Below are positions 57,957 to 64,000 of a stretch of 64,000 nucleotides of DNA, one piece after another (positions within the stretch are counted from its first letter, which is position 1; every line of letters begins with the position of its first letter). The stretch comes from Microbulbifer sp. ALW1 (GTDB lineage: Bacteria > Pseudomonadota > Gammaproteobacteria > Pseudomonadales > Cellvibrionaceae): positions 578,001-642,000 of the forward strand of contig NZ_CP047569.1 in NCBI RefSeq assembly GCF_009903625.1, given 5' to 3'. The position numbers and the translations under genes are program-made. The notes beneath the pieces were generated by a model. It made no database searches. It was not told the DNA's origin and saw only the letters and a list, made by a program, of their open reading frames with translations.

Positions 57957-59075
57957 TTACTCTTGGTCGCCCTGCTGCTCTGGCCAGCGGGAAACACTCC
58001 CATGTTCCACGTGGAACATTCTGGGGTGAGACCAGGGGAGCGGCAGCTTTCTCCAGGGCTCGGCAGTCACTGCAGTATCGATACCAGTAACCAACACCTG
58101 ACTGGCACAATCACTTACCCAGCGGGCAAATAACAGCTGATTCTCGTCATCCAGTTCCGACGGCAGGTCATCCACCAAAAACACCGGTCTCTGGTTCCTG
58201 TCAGCATCGATCACCGCGGCCATGGCGGTTCTCAATGCACAGACCGCCATTTTTTGCTGGCCCCGGGAAAGCACGTCGTGTGCCGGTTGCCCGTGAATGG
58301 TGAATCGCAAATCGGCCCTGTGCGGCCCCACCCGGGTAAAACCCTGGTTCAGGTCACCTTCCAAAGATTCGGAAAGTGAATCCGCAAGACGAAGCCCCTT
58401 TTTCCAGCCACTGCGGTACTTCAATTCCAGAGACCCGAATACCGATGGTGGTAAATCTTCGAGCCGCTTCCTAAAAAGTTGCTGCAGTCTCGTAAAGACC
58501 TCTCGGCGATGCTCGTCGACCAATTCACCACTAGCGACCAGCTGCTGGTCCCAAGGAGCCAGTAAATTAGAGTCGATTTTACCACGACGAAGCAGTGCAT
58601 TGCGCTGCTTCAACGCCGTTTGATACGCCTTCCAGTGCGCGGAAAATGAATGTTCCACGTGGAACACTGTCCAGTCCAACAACTGCCGACGAACACCCGG
58701 GCCACCATCAAGCGCGGCGAAACTGTCACTATTGATGACCTGAAGGGGTAAGCAGGCCGCAAGCTGAGAACTGGATTCTGCAGGCTCCCGATTGATCCGG
58801 ATTCGCCCCTGACCATCCCTGCGCTTTTCAATCCCAAGGGACAGGCCATCCATCAGTCGCCCGAATACCGAAAGGCTGTCGAGCTCGTAGGAAATTACGG
58901 TCTGACTCTGGCGCGACCGGAAAGACCGGCCGGTACCCAGCATATGCACCGCTTCCAGCAACGACGTTTTACCACTACCGTTTACCCCGCAAAACAGATT
59001 GACCGCAGGCGCCAGATCCAAATCTGCCGAGGCAATATTGCGAAAGTTGTTCAACAGCAAACGACTCAATGCCAT
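57957..59075 (-). CDS. recF: DNA replication and repair protein RecF
   Basis: SMC-like ATPase that helps load RecA at gaps. 372 aa from the ATG at 59073-59075 (MALSRLLLNNFRNIASADLD). Walker A is GVNGSGKT (30-37), and the signature LSRGQQKMAVCALRTAM plus VFLVDDLPSELD give the C-loop and Walker B. The protein twice contains the peptide FHVEH because two perfect parS palindromes (58003-58018 and 58651-58666) are embedded in the gene. The first lies in the C-terminal tail, the second near residues 137-142. An upstream frame to 59144 overlaps the dnaN terminator and is rejected. Confidence 0.97.
   Translation of the reverse strand: MALSRLLLNNFRNIASADLDLAPAVNLFCGVNGSGKTSLLEAVHMLGTGRSFRSRQSQTVISYELDSLSVFGRLMDGLSLGIEKRRDGQGRIRINREPAESSSQLAACLPLQVINSDSFAALDGGPGVRRQLLDWTVFHVEHSFSAHWKAYQTALKQRNALLRRGKIDSNLLAPWDQQLVASGELVDEHRREVFTRLQQLFRKRLEDLPPSVFGSLELKYRSGWKKGLRLADSLSESLEGDLNQGFTRVGPHRADLRFTIHGQPAHDVLSRGQQKMAVCALRTAMAAVIDADRNQRPVFLVDDLPSELDDENQLLFARWVSDCASQVLVTGIDTAVTAEPWRKLPLPWSHPRMFHVEHGSVSRWPEQQGDQE
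58003..58018. other. parS centromere-like site
   Basis: Perfect 16-bp palindrome TGTTCCACGTGGAACA, the Pseudomonas-type parS sequence. It lies within the last codons of recF (MFHVEH), 8.2 kb from dnaA's distal end and near the replication origin. ParB binding is inferred from the sequence. Confidence 0.92.
58651..58666. other. parS centromere-like site
   Basis: A second exact TGTTCCACGTGGAACA, 648 bp from the first, inside recF codons for VFHVEH. Two identical sites so close support a real ParB nucleation cluster. Confidence 0.92.
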
Positions 59076-59132
59076 GAAGAACACCTCGGAGCCGCCGGGA
59101 AAATGCGACACAAAGTACCGCAACCAATAACA

Positions 59133-59165
59133 AAAAACCGCCACCCCTTGGGGGCGACGGTTTTT
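59133..59165 (-). terminator. Intrinsic terminator after dnaN
   Basis: On the minus strand CCGTCGCCCCC pairs imperfectly with GGGGTGGCGG and is followed by TTTTTT. It is located between dnaN and recF, implying partial termination or a separate recF promoter. Confidence 0.75.
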
Positions 59166-59234
59166 CGTGTACTTGCGCTGTCGTGCTGGATACTGAAAAA
59201 GACCAAAATCAGAAGCACCAACCGAACAGGAAAA

Positions 59235-60344
59235 TCAAAGGCGCATGGGCATGATGACGTAAACCGCATCGCCCTGTTCCGGCTGCTGCAGCAGCGCACT
59301 GCTGTTGGCATCACCAAGACCGATACGAATCTGATCGCTGTGAATCGCTGCCGTGACATCCAGCAGGTAACCCACGTTAAAGCCGATCTCCAGCGCATCG
59401 CCGTGGTAATCCACCATCAACTGCTCTTCAGCCTCTTCCTGCTCCGGGTTGTTTGCCACTATCTGCAGCAGCCCTTCGGACAACTGCAAACGCACACCGC
59501 GGTATTTTTCATTGGAAAGGATCGCTGCACGCTGGAACGCCTGACGCAGAGCCAGCCGATCTGCAAATACCTCATTACCAGTGCCGCGGGGCAGAACACG
59601 CTCGTAATCCGGGAACTTACCGTCGACCAGCTTGGAGGTGAAGGTGAAAGGACCGCTGTTTACGCGAATATGGTTATTACCCAGCACCACTTCTGCAGGG
59701 GTATCGCTGTCTTCCAGCAGGCGCGCCAGCTCCAGAACCCCTTTGCGCGGCACGATTGCCTGAATGGGAGACTCAACATTCAACCCGGGCGCTTCGCGAT
59801 CGCAAAGCGCAAGGCGGTGGCCGTCAGTGGCGACCGCACGCAACTGTTGCGGACGACATTCCAGCAGCAAACCATTCAGGTAATAGCGTACGTCCTGCTG
59901 TGCCATGGCAAAACCGGTAGCCTCAATCAGGCGACGGATCTCGCGCTGGGAGATATTGAAACGGCTTTGTGCGGTAGTCTCTTCCTGGTTCGGGAAATCG
60001 CTGGCTGGCAGGGTGGAAAGCTGGAAACGGCTGCGACCACTGCGCAAAACCAGGCGCTCACCATCGCGCTCGAACTTCAGCTCGGCGCCGTCCGGCAAAG
60101 AGCGACAGATATCCAGCAATTTGCGCGCCGGAACCGTGACCTCGCCTTCCATTTCTGCCGGCTGGTCCAGCTGCAGGCGGCCGACGATCTCCACCTCCAG
60201 GTCGGTGCCGGTGAGCGAAAGCTCCTGTCCTTGCAGCTGCAGGAGAACATTGGCCAGCACCGGCAGGGTCTGGCGCTTTTCCACCACACCAGCGACCAGT
60301 TGCAGCGGCTTCAAAAGGGCATCACGGCTTACGCTAAATTTCAT
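59235..60344 (-). CDS. dnaN: DNA polymerase III beta clamp
   Basis: 369 aa sliding clamp, close to the E. coli 366. Family features run throughout: KFSVSRDALLKPLQLVAGVV at the N-terminus, LTGTDLEVEIVGRLQL, and the C-terminal VMPMRL that forms part of the peptide-binding pocket. Follows dnaA with a 92-nt gap. Confidence 0.98.
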   Translation of the reverse strand: MKFSVSRDALLKPLQLVAGVVEKRQTLPVLANVLLQLQGQELSLTGTDLEVEIVGRLQLDQPAEMEGEVTVPARKLLDICRSLPDGAELKFERDGERLVLRSGRSRFQLSTLPASDFPNQEETTAQSRFNISQREIRRLIEATGFAMAQQDVRYYLNGLLLECRPQQLRAVATDGHRLALCDREAPGLNVESPIQAIVPRKGVLELARLLEDSDTPAEVVLGNNHIRVNSGPFTFTSKLVDGKFPDYERVLPRGTGNEVFADRLALRQAFQRAAILSNEKYRGVRLQLSEGLLQIVANNPEQEEAEEQLMVDYHGDALEIGFNVGYLLDVTAAIHSDQIRIGLGDANSSALLQQPEQGDAVYVIMPMRL

Positions 60345-60436
60345 AATTATTGCCTTGATATTGGTCTAGTCGTTGTTTTCAACGGTGAGCCACTCAAAAC
60401 CATGGCTACACCGGCAAGTTCATCCGTCAATAAACG

Positions 60437-62158
60437 TCAGGTTGTCAGGGAGCGCGTCAACAGCCGCACATCTTCACGAATATCCCCGTCGGACTCCTGC
60501 AATTCCTTGATTTTGCGGCAGGCGTGCAACACGGTCGTATGATCCCGGCCGCCGAAAGCATCACCGATCTCCGGCAAGCTGTGGTTGGTCAACTCTTTTG
60601 CAAGAGACATCGCCACTTGCCGTGGGCGCGCCACAGACCGACTGCGCCGCTTGGATAACAGGTCGGCCACTTTTATCTTGTAATACTCCGCCACTACGCG
60701 CTGGATGTTGTCCACACTGACCAACCGGTCCTGCAGAGCCAACAGGTCTTTCAGCGCCTCGCGCACCAGAATATCGTCAATGGCGCGACCGGTGAACTGG
60801 GCGTTGGCGATCACCCGGCGCAGCGCCCCCTCGAGCTCCCGCACATTGGAGCGAATACGCTGGGCAATAAAGAACGCAGAGTCGTGAGGCAGGTCTACCC
60901 CGACCTGCTCGGCCTTCTTCATCAGGATAGCTACACGGGTTTCCAGCTCTGGTGGCTCGACCGCCACCGTCAAACCCCAGCCGAAGCGGGACTTGAGGCG
61001 CTCTTCCAGGCCATCAATCTCTTTGGGGTAGCGATCACAGGTAAGAATGATCTGCTGCCCGCCCTCCAACAAGGCGTTGAAGGTGTGGAAGAACTCCTCC
61101 TGGGAGCGCTCCTTGCCGGCAAAAAACTGGATGTCATCGATCAGCAGCGCATCCACCGAACGGTAATAGCGCTTGAAGTCGCTGATTGCATTGAGCTGAA
61201 GCGCCTTCACCATATCCGCCACAAAGCGCTCGGAATGCAGGTAAACCACTTTGGCATTGGGGTTGCGGTCGACCAGCGCATTACCAACAGCGTGCATCAA
61301 GTGGGTCTTGCCCAGGCCCACACCGCCGTAAATAAACAGCGGGTTATAGGCACCACCGGGGTTATCAGCAATCTGCTGTGCCGCCGCCAGGCCCAGTTGG
61401 TTCGACTTACCTTCCACAAACGAAGCAAAGGTAAAACCGCGGTTCAAAGAGCTGCCGTGCTTGATCGCCCCCTCAACTTCCACCTTGCGCTGGCCGGAAT
61501 TATTCACCGGCGCGGCAATCACCTGGCTACCGGAATGCAGATCCGCCGGCAGCCGCTCGGCCGCGGTCAATGAATCGACACCGGCTTCTTCCGCCGCGAG
61601 ATTGTTATGTACTTCGGAAGAAACAGGTGACGAGAGCGGCGATACAGATCCGCCTCGTCCACTCGACACGGACCGCCCCACCCCATTATCACTGTAACCG
61701 CCGGCATTACCCTGCCCTTGCGGAGCCCCATATTGAAAGCTGGATTGATAACTGGGTACCGGGGCACTCTGCGAGGGTGCCGGTGCAGAAAAACTGCCCG
61801 CGGAGGGCGAGCTACCATAATCGTTGCCTTGACGGGCAGAGACACGGGAGTCGTAATGCCCTTCTGGGCCAGCGCCCATACCGGAAAGGTTACGGCGAAA
61901 ACGCGAGGTGCGACGATCCATCGCTACCACTTCGACCAGCAGGGAGCGACCAGAAAACTGTTGCGCCAGTTCACGAATACGATCGAGAAACTTATCGCTT
62001 ACCCAATTGATGATAAAACGATTTGGCGCCACCAAGCGCAGCTCCCCCTCGGAACTGTCGTCACTGACGCGCAGTGGCCGAATCCAGGTATTGAACTGCT
62101 GCGGTGACAGTTCGTCCTGCAAACAGGCAGCACACTGCTTCCAAACGGAATCAGACAA
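60437..62158 (-). CDS. dnaA: Chromosomal replication initiator DnaA
   Basis: 573 aa, about 100 residues longer than E. coli DnaA, almost all in domain II (~90-235), which is Ser/Gly/Pro/Gln-rich and low complexity. Domain I ([20 protein letters not shown]), AAA+ Walker A GGVGLGKT (278-285), Walker B LLIDDIQF, and the domain IV DNA-binding helix [15 protein letters not shown] are intact. Start ATG at 62158. DnaA boxes lie just upstream. Confidence 0.98.
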   Translation of the reverse strand: MSDSVWKQCAACLQDELSPQQFNTWIRPLRVSDDSSEGELRLVAPNRFIINWVSDKFLDRIRELAQQFSGRSLLVEVVAMDRRTSRFRRNLSGMGAGPEGHYDSRVSARQGNDYGSSPSAGSFSAPAPSQSAPVPSYQSSFQYGAPQGQGNAGGYSDNGVGRSVSSGRGGSVSPLSSPVSSEVHNNLAAEEAGVDSLTAAERLPADLHSGSQVIAAPVNNSGQRKVEVEGAIKHGSSLNRGFTFASFVEGKSNQLGLAAAQQIADNPGGAYNPLFIYGGVGLGKTHLMHAVGNALVDRNPNAKVVYLHSERFVADMVKALQLNAISDFKRYYRSVDALLIDDIQFFAGKERSQEEFFHTFNALLEGGQQIILTCDRYPKEIDGLEERLKSRFGWGLTVAVEPPELETRVAILMKKAEQVGVDLPHDSAFFIAQRIRSNVRELEGALRRVIANAQFTGRAIDDILVREALKDLLALQDRLVSVDNIQRVVAEYYKIKVADLLSKRRSRSVARPRQVAMSLAKELTNHSLPEIGDAFGGRDHTTVLHACRKIKELQESDGDIREDVRLLTRSLTT

Positions 62159-62759
62159 GGAACCCCCTAAAAGACGGATCGAGGTGCGAAAAAGCCAAAA
62201 AAACAGGCATATCCCAAAACGCCGGGCAGCACCTCAAAGAAGGCCGACAGTATATCGGTTGCACCCCGGGTTATCCACAAATAATACGACTTTTACCGAT
62301 CACGCCCGCTGGGAAAGCCCTGTAATATCAAACACTTGAATAATTTTCGTGCGACCAGTGATCCAGCCCTGCAAAAGTTATCCACAGATAATTGTGGATA
62401 CCTTGGGGTAAACCGGTGCACCGCAAGGAATACCCGAAGCAATACAAGGGCTTACACCTTTCGCACCTGATTGACGCCCGATACCACCGGCTACACCTTA
62501 TATATAGAAGGGGCAATGTCCGCGGGAACAGCGCGGGCATTTCTCTGTGCTTAATCGGGCATTTCCGTTGATTTGATTGGTTTGTTTCTATACAATCCGC
62601 CGCCTTCGCTGCGCATAGCCCGCTTCGAAGGAGTGCCTCCAAGGCTTTCCCCAGGGATTCCGGAGAGGCGTGCCGCATTTACGGGCTAGAGCCGCAAGCG
62701 GCCCAGATTCGTAAACTTCCAGGACATAACTCCGGGACATAACTCCAGGTAGTAACACC
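62159..62759. other. Replication origin region (oriC) between dnaA and rpmH
   Basis: 600 bases without a gene, placed as in pseudomonads. DnaA boxes: TTATCCACA at 62271-62279 and 62378-62386, and an inverted TGTGGATAC (one mismatch) at 62393-62401. AT-rich tracts (around 62325-62350, 62495-62512, 62570-62600) could unwind. A promoter for rpmH is at 62568-62596. Only three good boxes are visible; weaker ones may exist. Confidence 0.8.
62568..62596 (+). promoter_or_regulatory. Candidate sigma70 promoter for rpmH
   Basis: TTGATT (62568-62573) and TACAAT (62591-62596) separated by exactly 17 bp, 163 nt before the rpmH start. Confidence 0.65.
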
Positions 62760-62894
62760 ATGAAACGTACATTTCAGCCCAGCAACTTGAAGCGTAAGCG
62801 CACCCACGGTTTCCGTGCTCGCATGGCCACCAAAGGCGGACGCAAGGTACTTGCCCGTCGTCGTGCCAAAGGCCGTAAGGTTCTGTGCGCATAA
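62760..62894 (+). CDS. rpmH: Ribosomal protein bL34
   Basis: 44-aa basic protein of the large subunit, starting at the ATG 62760. The sequence begins [20 protein letters not shown] and continues with [20 protein letters not shown], the conserved bL34 pattern. Heads rpmH-rnpA-yidD-yidC, the usual order next to oriC. Confidence 0.98.
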   Translation: MKRTFQPSNLKRKRTHGFRARMATKGGRKVLARRRAKGRKVLCA

Positions 62895-62938
62895 GTTTGC
62901 CGCTTAGCGAGCAACCTTTTACAACGCTCTGAATCACT

Positions 62939-63439
62939 ATGCAGTGCCCACGCAGCGACTTCGCATTCGCCAAGCCGCTGCGGCTGCTCAATGCGGCGCA
63001 GTATCGCGCCGTATTTGATAGTGCCCCGGTCCGCGCGGCACAACCTCAATTTCTGATCCTCGCCCGCCCCAACGATCTCGGTCACCCGAGACTCGGTCTG
63101 GTCATCGCCAAAAAACACGTTCGCAACGCCTGCGACCGCAATCTGATCAAGCGCATTGCCCGCGAAACCTTTCGCCTGCAACAGCACCAGCTTTTTGCAC
63201 TGGACGCCGTGGTACTCGCACGCGCCGGCGCTGGTGAGCTCGACAGCGCCGCACTGGCCAAGGTGTTCAACAAGCTTTGGCGTAAACTGGATCAACGGGC
63301 CCGTAATCCGCAACCGGATAACGGCCAGAACAACAAACCCCGGGCGAATCAGGGGCGCAAGCCAAGGCGCGGCGGCAAGTCCAGGACCAGCGCCCAACCC
63401 CAGCCGCCGAACACTTCGACGAGCGGGGACCAGCAGTGA
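62939..63439 (+). CDS. rnpA: Ribonuclease P protein component
   Basis: 166 aa, about 45 longer than E. coli. The core shows PLRLLNAAQYRAVFDSAPVR and the RNA-binding IAKKHVRNACDRNLIKRIAR. A ~45-residue C-terminal tail rich in Asn, Gln, Arg, Lys and Pro is extra. Its stop overlaps the GTG of yidD (GTGA). Confidence 0.95.
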   Translation: MQCPRSDFAFAKPLRLLNAAQYRAVFDSAPVRAAQPQFLILARPNDLGHPRLGLVIAKKHVRNACDRNLIKRIARETFRLQQHQLFALDAVVLARAGAGELDSAALAKVFNKLWRKLDQRARNPQPDNGQNNKPRANQGRKPRRGGKSRTSAQPQPPNTSTSGDQQ

Positions 63440-63684
63440 CCTGGTTGGCTATCCGGCTGATTCATCTGTACCGCCTGATTGCCAGCCCCTGGGTCGGCAA
63501 TCAGTGCCGCTTCTACCCCACCTGCTCCCGTTATGCTGAAGAAGCATTAAAAACCCACGGATTCTGCAAAGGGGGTTATTTAACGGTGCGCCGCCTTATA
63601 AAATGCCACCCTTGGCATCCAGGCGGCCTGGATCACGTCCCTCCCGGCCCGCAACCCACCAATAAACCTCCGGCGGCCGACTGA
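63436..63684 (+). CDS. yidD: Membrane protein insertion efficiency factor YidD
   Basis: 82 aa from the GTG at 63436. Family signature CRFYPTCSRYAEEALKTHG and RLIKCHPWHPGGLDHVP, with an amphipathic N-terminus (LAIRLIHLYRLIASPW). Helps YidC insert membrane proteins. Overlaps the rnpA end by 4 nt, then yidC follows after 28 nt. Confidence 0.97.
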   Translation: MTWLAIRLIHLYRLIASPWVGNQCRFYPTCSRYAEEALKTHGFCKGGYLTVRRLIKCHPWHPGGLDHVPPGPQPTNKPPAAD

Positions 63685-63712
63685 CCGCCGCCGCAATAAG
63701 GCTATCGACATA

Positions 63713-64000
63713 ATGGATTGGCAACGCTACACGCTGGTCGGCGGCATCGCCGCAGTCCTCCTGGCACTGATATACCAGTGGAATGCTTTCAAAGAAGAGC
63801 ATGCCCCCACCCTGGATCAGAAAACCGTGGTCCACCACCAGGCCAGTGACACCGAAACCCTGCCCAGCAGCCAGGCACAACCAGGCAATGCCGGCAGCAG
63901 CGAGCTGCCCGAAGAGGGAGCCATTCCGGAAGTTGGCGCCAGCAGCAGCCAACCGCAGCTGATCACGGTAAACACCGACACCCTGACCCTGCTGATCGAC
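63713..64000 (+). CDS. yidC: Membrane protein insertase YidC (partial, runs off right edge)
   Basis: Only the first 96 codons are present. Starts MDWQRYTLVGGIAAVLLALI, the first membrane segment, then a variable Ser/Pro/Gln periplasmic linker and the beginning of the P1 domain (LITVNTDTLTLLID). Position after rpmH-rnpA-yidD fixes the identity. Confidence 0.95.
   Translation, partial: MDWQRYTLVGGIAAVLLALIYQWNAFKEEHAPTLDQKTVVHHQASDTETLPSSQAQPGNAGSSELPEEGAIPEVGASSSQPQLITVNTDTLTLLID

Noticed and set aside
57957..59144. A longer RecF start at 59144
   Set aside because: It would run through the dnaN terminator and add a non-family leader; the ATG at 59073-59075 starts at the family-typical position.

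Overview
The window is a chromosomal, origin-proximal segment of a marine-type gammaproteobacterium. The order dnaA-dnaN-recF-gyrB, glyQ-glyS, def-fmt-rsmB-trkA-trkH, dprA/tsaC/hemF/aroE and rpmH-rnpA-yidD-yidC resembles the Pseudomonas-type origin region. The moderately high GC content, a caa3-like coxB with fused cytochrome c, two TonB-dependent receptors and a large secreted subtilase suggest Cellvibrionales, with Microbulbifer as my best guess. That assignment is an inference from gene content and style, not a search result.

Layout. 1-4240 (minus strand) is the aa3 cytochrome oxidase operon coxB-coxA-ctaG-coxC, with coxC running off the left edge. 4.7-10.8 kb holds a MATE exporter, two unknown proteins, yheV-prlC and a gamma-class carbonic anhydrase homologue. 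11-22.6 kb is an accessory catabolic island: a LuxR-type regulator, FAD amine oxidase, TonB receptor, APC permease, aldehyde dehydrogenase, LysR regulator, M20-type N-carbamoyl amidohydrolase and an arginine-deiminase-fold enzyme. Together these suggest the route guanidino compound -> ureido compound -> amine -> aldehyde -> acid. 22.7-25.2 kb has small accessory genes and a second LysR. 25.3-46.1 kb is housekeeping: purK-purE, aroE, hemF, tsaC, dprA, a LysM protein, def-fmt-rsmB, trkA-trkH, a CDP-alcohol phosphotransferase, an LpxL-like acyltransferase, glyQ-glyS and gmhB. A sorbosone-dehydrogenase-like gene is inserted between dprA and tsaC. 46.5-55.3 kb has a secreted S8 protease, rlmI, DUF1330 and DUF2239 proteins, an iron-type TonB receptor with a Fur-box-like site, and a GNAT acetyltransferase. 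55.4-64 kb is gyrB-recF-dnaN-dnaA, then oriC with DnaA boxes, then rpmH-rnpA-yidD-yidC (cut by the right edge). Two perfect 16-bp parS palindromes lie inside recF.

The most unusual signal is a family of five dispersed ~104-115 bp elements at 15.9, 21.6, 28.7, 34.9 and 37.4 kb. Each has a long, almost perfect outer stem whose sequence is specific to that copy, a smaller inner hairpin, and a conserved single-strand-side core containing GGATGGGTTTAC or a near variant. Between copies the stems differ by compensated changes, so pairing is kept while sequence drifts. All five lie between co-directional genes, in both orientations relative to transcription. I do not recognise a named family.

No tRNA, rRNA, CRISPR array, transposase or phage gene was seen.
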